Origin: Eutreptiella sp. 'Long Island Sound 2002'
Taxonomy: Eukaryota; Euglenozoa; Euglenophyceae; Eutreptiales; Eutreptiaceae
Length of the DNA stretch: 64,000 nucleotides
Assembly: GCA_964036045.1 (NCBI GenBank)
Contig: OZ038378.1
Span: 19,911,348 to 19,975,347, forward strand
Direction of reading: 5' to 3'
Shown: in pieces, positions 35,789 to 49,900 of the stretch
Numbering within the stretch: the stretch's first letter is position 1
Layout of the letters: the number at the start of each line of letters is the position of its first letter
Program-made: the position numbers and the translations under genes
Notes under the pieces: generated by a model
What the model was told of the DNA's origin: nothing
Seen by the model: only the letters and a program-made list of their open reading frames with translations
The model's database searches: none

Positions 35789-38629
35789 GCCTTACACCAC
35801 TTTACACGGGCCTTACACCACTTTACACGGGCCTTACACCGCTTTACACGGGCCTTACACCACTTTACACGGGCCTTACACCACTTTACACGTGCCTTAC
35901 ACCACTTTACACGGGCCTTCCGCCACGTTACACGGGCCTTCCGCCACTTTACACGGGCCTTACACCACTTTACATGGGCCTTAGACCACTTACACTCGCC
36001 TTACACCACTTTACACGGGCCTTACACCACTTTACACGGGACTTACACCACTTTACACGGGCCTTCCGCCACTTTCCACGGGCCTTACACCACTTTACAC
36101 GGGCCTTATACCACTTTACATGTGCCTTACACCACTTTACACGGGCCTTACACCACTTTACATGTGCCTTACACCACTCTACGCGGGCCTTACACCACTT
36201 TACACGGGCCTTACACCATTTTACACGGGCCTTATACCACTTTGCACGGGCCTTGCACCACTTTGCACGGGCCTCGCACCACTTTACACGGGCCTTGCAC
36301 CACTTTACACGGGCCTTCCGCCACTTTACACGGGCCTTACACCACTTCACATGGGCCTTAGACCACTTTACACGGGCCTTACACCACTTTACACGGGCCT
36401 TACACCACTTTACACGGGCCTTACTCCACTTTACACGGGCCTTCCGCCACTTTGAACGTGCCTTACACCACTTTACACGGGCCTTACACCACTTTACACG
36501 GGCCTTATACCACTTTACACGGGCCTTACACCACTTTACACGGGCCTTACACCACTTTACACGGCCCTTACACCACTTTACACGGGCCTTACACCACTTT
36601 ACACGGGCCTTACACCACTTTACACGCGCCTTACACCACTTTACACGGGCCTTCCGCCACTTTACACGGGCCTTACACCACTTTACACGGGGCTTCCACC
36701 ACTTTACACGGACTTTACACCACTTTACACGGACATTACACCACTTTACACGGGGCTCACACCACTTTACACGGACCTTACACCACTTTACACGGGCCTT
36801 ACACCACTTTACACGCGCCTTACACCACTTTACATGGACCTTACACCACTTTACACGGGCCGTGCACCACTTTACACGGGCCGTGCACCACTTTACACGG
36901 CCCTTACACCACTTTACACGGGCCTTACAACACTTTACACGGCACTTACACCACTTTACACGGCACTTTCACTACTTTACACGGGCCTTACACCACTTTA
37001 CACGGGCCTTACACCACTTTACACGGGCCTTACACCACTTTACACGGACTTTACACCACTTTACACGGGCCTTACACCACTTTACACGGGCCTTACACCA
37101 CTTTACACGAGCCTTACACCATTTACACGGGCCTTACACCACTTTACACGGGCCTTACACCACTTTGCACGGGCCTTCCGCCACTTTACACGCGCCTTAC
37201 ACCACTTTACACGGGCCTTACACCACTTTACACGCGCCTTACACCACTTTACATGGGCCTTACACCACTTTACACGGGCCGTGCACCACTTTACACGGGC
37301 CGTGCACCACTTTACACGGCCCTTACACCACTTTACACGGGCCTTACACCACTTTACACGGCACTTACACCACTTTACACGGCACTTTCACTACTTTACA
37401 CGGGCCTTACACCACTTTACACGGGCCTTACACCACTTTACACGGGCCTTACACCACTTTACACGGGCCTTACACCATTTACACGGGCCTTACACCACTC
37501 TACACGGGCCTTGCACCACTTTACACGGGCCTGACACCACTTTACACGCGCCTTACACCACTTTACACGGGCCTTACACCACTTTACACGGGCCGTGCAC
37601 CACTTTACACGGGCCGTGCACCACTTTACATGGCCCTTACACCACTTTACACGGGCCTTACACCACTTTACACGGCACATACACCACTTTACACGGCACT
37701 TACACCACTTTACACGGGCCTTACACCACTTTACACGGGCCTTACACCCTTTTACACGGGCCTTACACCACTTTACACGGGCCTTACACCACTTTACACG
37801 GGCCTTACACCACTTTACACGGGCCTTACACCACTTTACACGGACATTACACCACTTTACACGGGCCTTACACCACTTTACACGGACTTTACACCACTTT
37901 ACACGGGCCTTACACCACTTTACACGGGCCTTACACCACTTTACACGGGCCTTACACCATTTACACGGGCCTTACACCACTCTACACGGGCCTTGCACCA
38001 CTTTACACGGGCCTTACACCACTTTGCACGGGCCTTACACCACTTTACACGGGCCTTACACCACTTTACACGCGCCTTACACCACTTTGCACGGGCCTTC
38101 CGCCACTTTACACGCGCCTTCCGCCACTTTACACGGGCCTTACACCACTTTACACGGGCCTTACACCACTTTACACGGGCCTTACACCACTTTACACGGA
38201 CATTACACCACTTTACACGTGCCTTACACCACTTTACACGGGCCTGACACCACTTTACACGCGCCTTACACCACTTTACACGGCCCTTACACCACTTTAC
38301 ACGGGCCGTGCACCACTTTACACGGGCCGTGCACCACTTTACATGGCCCTTACACCACTTTACACGGGCCTTACGCCACTTTACAGGGCACATACACCAC
38401 TTTACACGGCACTTACACCACTTTACACGGGCCTTACACCACTTTACACGGGCCTTACACCCTTTTACACGGGCCTTACACCACTTTACACGGGCCTTAC
38501 ACCACTTTACACGGGCCTTACACCACTTTACACGGGCCTTACACCACTTTACACGGACATTACACCACTTTACACGGGCCTTACACCACTTTACACGGGC
38601 CTTACACCATTTACACGGGCCTTACACCA

Positions 38630-41520
38630 CTTTACACGGGCCTTACACCACTTTACACGGGCCTTACACCACTTTGCACGGGCCTTACACCACTTTACAC
38701 GGCCCTTACACCACTTTACACGCGCCTTACACCACTTTGCACGTGCCTTCCGCCACTTTACACGGGCCTTACACCACTGTACACGGGCCTTCCACCACTT
38801 TACACGGACTTTACACCACTTTACACGGACATTACACTACTTTACACGGGGCTCACACCACTTTACACGGGCCTTACACCACTTTACACGGGCCTTACAC
38901 CACTTTACACGGCCCTTACACCACTTTACACGGGCCTTACACCACTTTACACGCGCCTTACACCACTTTACACGGGCCTTACACCACTTTACACGGGTCT
39001 TCCGCCACTTTACACGGGCCTTACACCACTTTACACGTGCCTTACACCACTTTACACGGGCCTTACACCACTGTACACGGACTTTACACCACTTTACACG
39101 GACATTACACCACTTTACACGGGCCTTACACCACTTTACACGGGCCTGACACCACTTTACACGCGCCTTACACCACTTTACACGGGCCTTACACCACTTT
39201 ACACGGGCCGTGCACCACTTTACACGGGCCGTGCACCACTTTACATGGCCCTTACACCACTTTACACGGGCCTTACACCACTTTACACGGGCCTTACACC
39301 CTTTTACACGGGCCTTGCACCACTTTACACGGCACTTACACCACTTTACACGGGCCTTACACCACTTTACACGGGCCTTACACCCTTTTACACGGGCCTT
39401 GCACCACTTTACACGGGCCTTACACCACTTTACACGGGCCTTACAACACTTTACACGGGCCTTACACCACTTTACACGGACATTACACCACTTTACACGG
39501 GCCTTACACCACTTTACACGGGCCTTACACCATTTACACGGGCCTTACACCACTTTACACGGGCCTTACACCACTTTACACGGGCCTTACACCACTTTGC
39601 ACGGGCCTTACACCACTTTACACGGCCCTTACACCACTTTACATGCGCCTTACACCACTTTGCACGGGCCTTCCGCCACTTTACACGGGCCTTAAACCAC
39701 TTTACACGGGCCTTCCACCACTTTACACGGACTTTACACCACTTTACACGGACATTACACCACTTTACACGGGGGTCACACCACTTTACACGGGCCTTAC
39801 ACCACTTTACACGGGCCTTACACCACTTTGCACGCGCCTTACACCACTTTACACGGGCCTTACACCACTTTACACGGGCCGTGCACCACTTTACACGGGC
39901 CGTGCACCACTTTACACGGCCCTTACACCACTTTACACGGGCCTTACACCACTTTACACGGGCCTTGCACCACTTTACACGGGCCTTACACCACTTTACA
40001 CGGGCCTTACACCGCTTTACACGGGCCTTACACCACTTTACACGGGCCTTACACCACTTTACACGGGCCTTACACCACTTTACACGGGCCTTACACCACT
40101 TTACACGGGCCTTACACCACTTTACACGGGCCTTACACCACTTTGCACGGGCCTTACACCACTTTACACGGCCCTTACACCACTTTACACGCGCCTTACA
40201 CCACTTTGCACGTGCCTTCCGCCACTTTACACGGGCCTTACACCACTGTACACGGGCCTTCCACCACTTTACACGGACTTTACACCACTTTACACGGACA
40301 TTACACTACTTTACACGGGGCTCACACCACTTTACACGGGCCTTACACCACTTTACACGGGCCTTACACCACTTTACACGGCCCTTACACCACTTTACAC
40401 GGGCCTTACACCACTTTACACGCGCCTTACACCACTTTACACGGGCCCTACACCACTTTACACGGGTCTTCCGCCACTTTACACGGGCCTTACACCACTT
40501 TACACGTGCCTTACACCACTTTACACGGGCCTTACACCACTGTACACGGACTTTACACCACTTTACACGGACATTACACCACTTTACACGGGCCTTACAC
40601 CACTTTACACGGGCCTGACACCACTTTACACGCGCCTTACACCACTTTACACGGGCCTTACACCACTTTACACGGGCCGTGCACCACTTTACACGGGCCG
40701 TGCACCACTTTACATGGCCCTTACACCACTTTACACGGGCCTTACACCACTTTACACGGGCCTTACACCCTTTTACACGGGCCTTGCACCACTTTACACG
40801 GCACTTACACCACTTTACACGGGCCTTACACCACTTTACACGGGCCTTACACCCTTTTACACGGGCCTTGCACCACTTTACACGGGCCTTACACCACTTT
40901 ACACGGGCCTTACAACACTTTACACGGGCCTTACACCACTTTACACGGACATTACACCACTTTACACGGGCCTTACACCACTTTACACGGGCCTTACACC
41001 ATTTACACGGGCCTTACACCACTTTACACGGGCCTTACACCACTTTACACGGGCCTTACACCACTTTGCACGGGCCTTACACCACTTTACACGGCCCTTA
41101 CACCACTTTACATGCGCCTTACACCACTTTGCACGGGCCTTCCGCCACTTTACACGGGCCTTAAACCACTTTACACGGGCCTTCCACCACTTTACACGGA
41201 CTTTACACCACTTTACACGGACATTACACCACTTTACACGGGGGTCACACCACTTTACACGGGCCTTACACCACTTTACACGGGCCTTACACCACTTTGC
41301 ACGCGCCTTACACCACTTTACACGGGCCTTACACCACTTTACACGGGCCGTGCACCACTTTACACGGGCCGTGCACCACTTTACACGGCCCTTACACCAC
41401 TTTACACGGGCCTTACACCACTTTACACGGGCCTTGCACCACTTTACACGGGCCTTACACCACTTTACACGGGCCTTACACCGCTTTACACGGGCCTTAC
41501 ACCACTTTACACGGGCCTTA
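38630..41520 (+). repeat. 1469-bp tandem duplication in B37
   Basis: About 38630-40050 is repeated at about 40100-41520, offset 1469 bp (70 units minus one base, because one 20-bp unit lies inside). Matching marks: ACGTGCC then TTCCGCC at 38741 and 40210, GGGGCTCACACC at 38848 and 40317, and GGGGGTCACACC at about 39771 and 41240. Confidence 0.9.
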
Positions 41521-44500
41521 CACCCTTTTACACGGGCCTTACACCACTTTACACGGGCCTTACACCACTTTACACGGACTTTACACCACTTTACACGGAC
41601 ATTACACCACTTTACACGGGCCTTACACCACTTTACACGGGCCTTACACCACTTTACACAAGCCTTACACCACTTTACACGGACCTTACACCACTTTACA
41701 CGGGCCTTACACCACTTTACACGGGCCTTACACCACTTTACACGGGCCTTACACCACTTTACACGGACATTACACCACTTTACCCGGACCTTGCACCACT
41801 TTACACGTGCCTTACACCACTTAACACGGGCCTTACACCACTTTACACGGACATTACACCACTTTACCCGGACTTTGCACCACTTTACACGGGCCTTACA
41901 CCACTTTGCACGGGCCTTACACCACTTTACACGGGCCTTACACCACTTTACACGGGCCTTACACCACTTTACACGGGCCTTACACCACTTTACACGGGCC
42001 TTCCACCACTTTACACGGCCCTTACACCACTTTACACGGACCTTACACCACTTTACACGGGCCTTACACCACTTTACACGGGCCTTACACCACTTTACAC
42101 GGGCCTTACACCACTTTACACGGGCCTTACACCACTTTACACGGGCCCTACACCACTTTACACGAGCCTTACACCACTTTACACGGGCCTTACACCACTT
42201 TACACGGCCCTTACACCACTTTACACGGGCCTTACACCACTTTACACGGGCCTTACACCACTTTACACGGGCCTTACACCACTTTACACGGGCCTTACAC
42301 CACTTTACACGGGCCTTACACCACTTTACACGGACCTTACACCACTTTACACGGACCTTACACCACTTTACACGGGCCTTACACCACTTTACACGGCCCT
42401 TACACCACTTTACACGGGCCTTACACCACTTTACACGGGCCTTACACCACTTTACACGGCACTTACACCACATTACACGGACCTTACACCACTTTACACG
42501 GGCCTTACACCACTTTACACGGGCCTTACACCACTTTACACGGGCCTTACACCACTTTGCACGCGCCTTACACCACTTTACACGGGCCTTACACCACTTT
42601 ACACGGGCCGTGCACCACTTTACACGGGCCGTGCACCACTTTACACGGCCCTTACACCACTTTACACGGGCCTTACACCACTTTACACGGGCCTTACACC
42701 ACTTTACACGGGCCTTACACCACTTTACACGGGCCTTACACCGCTTTACACGGGCCTTACACCACTTTACACGGGCGTTACACCACTTTACACGGGCCTT
42801 ACACCACTTTACACGGGCCTTACACCACTTTACACGGACTTTACACCACTTTACACGGACATGACACCACTTTACACGGGCCTTACACCACTTTACACGG
42901 GCCTTACACCACTTTACACGGGCCTTACACCACTTTACACGGACCTTACACCACTTTACACGGGCCTTACACCACTTTACACGGGCCTTACACCACTTTA
43001 CACGGGCCTTACACCACTTTACACGGACATTACACCACTTTACCCGGACCTTGCACCACTTTACACGTGCCTTACACCACTTTACACGGGCCTTACACCA
43101 CCTTACACGGACATTACACCACTTTACCCGGACTTTGCACCACTTTACACGGGCCTTACACCACTTTACACGGGCCTTACACCACTTTACACGGGCCTTA
43201 CACCACTTTACACGGGCCTTACACCACTTTACACGGGCCTTACACCACTTTACACGGCACTTACACCACATTACACGGACCTTACACCACTTTACACGGG
43301 CCTTACACCACTTTACACGGGCCTTACACCACTTTACACGGGCCTTACACCACTTTACACGGGCCTTACACCACTTTACACGGGCCTTACACCACTTTAC
43401 ACGGGCCTTACACCACTTTACACGGGCCTTACACCACTTTACACGGCCCTTACACCACTTTACACGGGCCGTGCACCACTTTACACGGGCCTTACACCAC
43501 TTTACACGGGCCTTACACCACTTTACACGGGCCTTACACCACTTTACACGGCACTTACACCACATTACACGGACCTTACACCACTTTACACGGGCCTTAC
43601 ACCACTTTACACGCGCCTTACACCACTTTGCACGGGCCTTCCGCCACTTTACACGGGCCTTACACCACTTTACACGGGGCTTCCACCACTTTACACGGAC
43701 TTTACAACACTTTACACGGACATTACACCACTTTACACGGGGCTCACACCACTTTACACGGGCCTTACACCACTTTACACGGGCCTTACACCACTTTACA
43801 CGCGCCTTACACCACTTTACACTGGCCTTACACCAATTTACACGGGCCGTGCACCACTTTACACGGGCCGTGCACCACTTTACACGGCCCTTACACCACT
43901 TTACACGGGCCTTACACCACTTTACACGGCACTTACACAACTTTACACGGCACTTCCACTACTTTACACGGGCCTTACACCACTTTACACGGGCCTTACA
44001 CCACTTTACACGGGCCTTACACCACTTTACACGGACTTTACACCACTTTACACGGGCCTTACACCACTTTACACGGGCCTTACACCACTTTACACGGGCC
44101 TTACACCACTTTACACGCGCCTTACACCACTTTGCACACGCCTTACACCACTTTACACGGGCCTTACACCACTTTACACGGGCCTTACACCACTTTACAC
44201 GGCCCTTACACCACTTTACACGGGCCTTACACCACTTTACACGGGCCTTACACCACTTTACACGGGCCTTACACCACTTTACACGGGCCTTACACCACTT
44301 TACACGGGCCTTACACCACTTTACACGCGCCTTACACCACTTTGCACGGGCCTTCCGCCACTTTACACGGGCCTTACACCACTTTACACGGGGCTTCCAC
44401 CACTTTACACGGACTTTACACCACTTTACACGGACATTACACCACTTTACACGGGGCTCACACCACTTTACACGGGCCTTACACCACTTTACACGGGCCT

Positions 44501-46600
44501 TACACCACTTTACACGCGCCTTACACCACTTTACACGGGCCTCACACCACTTTACACGGGCCGTGCACCACTTTACACGGGCCGTGCACCACTTTACACG
44601 GCCCTTACACCACTTTACACGGGCCTTACACCACTTTACACGGCACTTACACCACTTTACACGGCACTTCCACTACTTTACACGGGCCTTACACCACTTT
44701 ACACGGGCCTTACACCACTTTACACGGGCCTTACACCACTTTACACGGACTTTACACCACTTTACACGGGCCTTACACCACTTTACACGGGCCTTACAGC
44801 ACTTTACACGGGCCTTACACCATTTACACGCGCCTTACACCACTTTACACGGGCCTTGCACCACTTTACACGGGCCTTACACCACTTTGCACGGGCCTTA
44901 CACCACTTTACACGGGCCTTTCACCACTTTACACGCGCCTTACACCACTTTGCACGGGCCTTCCGCCACTTTACACGCGCCTTACACCACTTTACACGGG
45001 CCTTACACCACTTTACACGGGCCTTCCGCCACTTTACACGGGCCTTACACCACTTTACACGTGCCTTACACCACTTTACACGGGCCTTACACCACGGTAA
45101 ACGGACTTTACACCACTTTACAAGGACATTACACCACTTTACACGGGCCTTACACCACTTTACACGGGCCTTACACCACTTTACACGCGCCTTACACCAC
45201 TTTACACGGGCCTTACAACACTTTACACGGGCCTTACACCCTTTTACACGGGCCTTACACCACTTTACAAGGGCCTTACACCACTTTACACGGGCCTTAC
45301 ACCACTTTACACGGGCCTTACACCACTTTACACGGACATTACACCACTTTACACGGGCCTTCCACCACTTTACACGGGCCGTGCACCACTTTACACGGGC
45401 CGTGCACCACTTTACATGGCCCTTACACCACTTTACACGGGCCTTACTCCACTTTACACGGCACTTACACCACTTTACACGGCACTTACACCACTTTACA
45501 CGGGCCTTACACCACTTTACACGGGCCTTACACCCTTTTACACGGGCCTTACACCACTTTACAAGGGCCTTACACCACTTTACACGGGCCTTACACCACT
45601 TTACACGGGCCTTACACCACTTTACACGGACATTACACCACTTTACACGGGCCTTACACCACTTTACACGGGCCTTACACCATTTACACGGGCCTTACAC
45701 CACTTTACACGGGCCTTACACCACTTTACACGGGCCTTACACCACTTTGCACGGGCCTTACACCACTTTCCACGGGCCTTACACCACTTTACACGCGCCT
45801 TACACCACTTTGCACGGGCCTTCCGCCACTTTACACGGGCCTTACAGCACTTTACACGGGCCTTCCACCACTTTACACGGACTTTACACCACTTTACACG
45901 GACATTACACCACTTTACACGGGGCTCACACCACTTTACACGGGCCTTACACCACTTTACACGGGCCTTACACCACTTTACACGCGCCTTACACCACTTT
46001 ACACGGGCCTTACACCACTTTACACGGGCCGTGCAACACTTTACACGGGCCGTGCACCACTTTACACGGCCCTTACACCACTTTACACGGCCCTTACACC
46101 ACTTTACACGGGCCTTACACCACTTTACACGGGCCTTACACCACTTTACACGGGCCTTACACCGCTTTACACGGGCCTTACACCACTTTACACGGGCCTT
46201 ACACCACTTTATACGGGCCTTACAGCACTTTACACGGGCCTTACACCACTTTACACGGACTTTACACCACTTTACACGGACATTACACCACTTTACACGG
46301 GCCTTACACCACTTTACACGGGCCTTACACCACTTTACACGGGCCTTACACCACCTTACACGGACCTTACACCACTTTACACGGGCCTTACACCACTTTA
46401 CACGGGCCTTACACCACTTTACACGGGCCTTACACCACTTTACACGGACATTACACCACTTTACCCGGACCTTGCACCACTTTACACGTGCCTTACACCA
46501 CTTTACACGGGCCTTACACCACTTTACACGGACATTACACCACTTTACCCGGACCTTGCATCACTTTACACGGGCCTTACACCACTTTGCACGGGCCTTA
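41250..46600 (+). repeat. Three copies of a segment with ACCCGG units (offsets 1260 and 3421)
   Basis: Segments at about 41250-41900, 42510-43160 and 45940-46600 share TTTACCCGGACC with TTGCACC, preceded by GGACATTACACC and two CCGTGCACC units. Offsets are 1260 bp (60 units) and 3421 bp (163 units minus two bases, with two 20-bp units between). TTTACCCGG occurs at about 41780, 43040 and 46461. Confidence 0.87.
43600..44820 (+). repeat. 714-bp tandem duplication in B37
   Basis: About 43600-44100 and 44314-44820 match at offset 714 (34 units): CGGGGCTTCC at 43675 and 44389, GGGGCTCACACC at 43739 and 44453, GGCACTTCCACTAC in both. Confidence 0.88.
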
Positions 46601-46969
46601 CACCACTTTACACGGGCCTTACACCACTTTACACGGGCCTTACACCACTTTACACGGCCCTTACACCACTTTACACGGGCCTTACACCACTTTACACGGC
46701 CCTTACACCACTTTACACGGGCCTTACACCACTTTACACGGGCCTTACACCACTTTACACGCGCCTTACACCACTTTGCACGGGCCTTCCGCCACTTTAC
46801 ACGGGCCTTACACCACTTTACACGGGCCTTACACCACTTTACACGGGCCTTACACTACTTTACACGGGCCTTACACCACTTTGCACGGGCCTTCCGCCAC
46901 TTTACACGCGCCTTACACCACTTTGCACGGGCCTTCCGCCACTTTACACGGGCCTTACACCACTTTACA

Positions 46970-49900
46970 CGGGGCTTCCACCACTTTACACGGCCTTTTC
47001 ACCACTTTACACGGGCCGTGCACCACTTTACACGGCCCTTACACCACTTTACACGGGCCTTACACCACTTTACACGGCACTTACACCACTTTACACGGCA
47101 CTTTCACTACTTTACACGGGCCTTACACCACTTTGCACGGGCCTTACACCACTTTACGCGGGCCTTACACCACTTTACACGGACTTTACACCACTTTACA
47201 CGGACATTACACCACTTTACACGGGCCTTACAGCACTTTACACGGGCCTTACACCATTTACACGGGCCTTACACCACTTTACACGGGCCTTGCACCACTT
47301 TACACGGGCCTTACACCACTTTGCACGGGCCTTACACCACTTTACACGGGCCTTACACCACTTTACACGCGCCTTACACCACTTTGCACGGGCCTTACAC
47401 CCTTTTACACGGGCCTTACACCACTTTACACGGGCCTCACACCACTTTACACGGGCCTTACACCACTTTACACGGGCCTTACACCACTTTACACGCGCCT
47501 CACACCACGTTACACGGGCCTTACACCACTTTACACGGGCCTTCCGCCACTTTACACGGGCCTTACACCACTTTACACGTGCCTTACACCACTTTACACG
47601 GGCCTTACACCACTGTACACGGACTTTACACCACTTTACACGGACATTACACCACTTTACACGGGCCTTACACCACTTTACACGGGCCTGACACCACTTT
47701 ACACGCGCCTTACACCACTTTACACGGGCCTTACACCACTTTACACGTGCCGTGCACCACTTTACAAAGGCCGTGCACCACTTTACATGGCCCTTACACC
47801 ACTTTACACGGGCCTTACACCACTTTACACGGCACTTACACCACTCTACACGGCACTTACACCACTTTACACGGGCCTTACACCACTTTACACGGGCCTT
47901 ACACCCTTTTACACGGGCCTTACACCACTTTACACGGGCCTCACACCACTTTACACGGGCCTTACACCACTTTACACGGGCCTTACACCACTTTACACGG
48001 ACCTTACACCACTTTGCACGGGCCTTACACCACTTTACACAGGCCTTACACCACTTTACACGCGCCTTACACCACTTTGCACGGGCCTTCCGCCACTTTA
48101 CACGGGCCTTACACCACTTTACACGGGCCTTCCACCACTTTACACGGACTTTACACCACTTTACACGGACATTACACCACTTTACACGGGGCTCACACCA
48201 CTTTACACGGGCCTTACACCACTTTACACGGGCATTACACCACTTTACACGGGCCTTACACCACTTTACACGCGCCTTACACCACTTTACACGGGCCTTA
48301 CACCACTTTACACGGGCCTTACACCACTTTACACGGGCCGTGCACCACTTCACACGGCCCTTACACCACTTTACACGGGCCTTACACCACTTTACACGGG
48401 CCTTACACCACTTTACACGGGCCTTACACCGCTTTACACGGGCCTTACACCGCTTTACACGGGCCTTACACCACTTTACACGGGCCTTACACCACTTTAC
48501 ACGGGCCTTACACCACTTTACACGGACTTTACACCACTTTACACGGACATTACACCACTTTACACGGGCCTTACACCACTTTACACGGGCCTTACACCAC
48601 TTTACACGGGCCTTACACCACTTTACACGGACCTTACACCACTTTACACGGGCCTTACACCACTTTACACGGGCCTTACACCACTTTACACGGGCCTTAC
48701 ACCACTTTACAAGGGCCTTACACCACTTTACACGGGCCTTATACCACTTTACACGTGCCTTACACCACTTTACACGGGCCTTACACCACTTTACACCGAC
48801 ATTACACCACTTTACACGGGCCTTACACCACTTTACACGCGCCTTACACCACTTTGCACGGGCCTTCCGCCACTTTACACGGGCCTTACACCACTTTACA
48901 CGGGCCTTCCACCACTTTACACGGACTTTACACCACTTTACACGGACATTACACCACTTTACACGGGGCTCACACCACTTTACACGGGCCTCACACCACT
49001 TTACGCGGGCCTTACACCACTTTACACGCGCCTTACACCACTTTACACGGGCCTTACACCACTTTACACGGGCCGTGCACCACTTTACACGGGCCGTGCA
49101 CCACTTTACACGGCCCTTACACCACTTTACACGGGCCTTACACCACTTTACACGGCACTTACACCACTTTACACGGCACTTTCACCACTTTACACGGGCC
49201 TTACACCACTTTACACGGGCCTTACACCACTTTACACGGGCCTTACACCACTTTACACGGGCCTTACACCACTTTACACGGGCCTTTCACCACTTTACAC
49301 GGGCCTTACACCACTTTACACGGGCCTTACACCACTTTACACGGGCCTTACACCACTTTACACGGGCCTTACACCACTTTACACGAGCCTTATACCACTT
49401 TACACGGGCCTTACACCACTTTACACGGACCTTACACCACTTTACACGGACCTTACACCACTTTACACGGGCCTTACACCACTTTGCACGGGCCTTCCGC
49501 CACTTTACACGGGCCTTACACCACTTTACACGGGGCTTCCACCACTTTACACGGCCTTTTCACCACTTTACACGGGCCGTGCACCACTTTACACGGCCCT
49601 TACACCACTTTACACGGGCCTTACACCACTTTACACGGCACTTACACCACTTTACACGGCACTTTCACTACTTTACACGGGCCTTACACCACTTTACACG
49701 GGCCTTACACCACTTTACGCGGGCCTTACACCACTTTACACGGACTTTACACCACTTTACACGGACATTACACCACTTTACACGGGCCTTACAGCACTTT
49801 ACACGGGCCTTACACCATTTACACGGGCCTTACACCACTTTACACGGGCCTTGCACCACTTTACACGGGCCTTACACCACTTTGCACGGGCCTTACACCA

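Larger units (their letters stand above)
26560..36126 (+). repeat. Three-copy higher-order repeat of about 3.0-3.7 kb
   Basis: Copy 1 is A26-B30 (26560-29840, 3281 bp). Copy 2 is A30-B34 (29841-33515, 3675 bp). Copy 3 runs from A34 to about 36126 in B37. A26-A27 map to A30-A31 at exactly 3281 bp. A31 to A33 map to A34 to A36 at exactly 2983 bp. Block lengths agree: 463/229/475/649-691/463-487/229/415. Confidence 0.92.
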
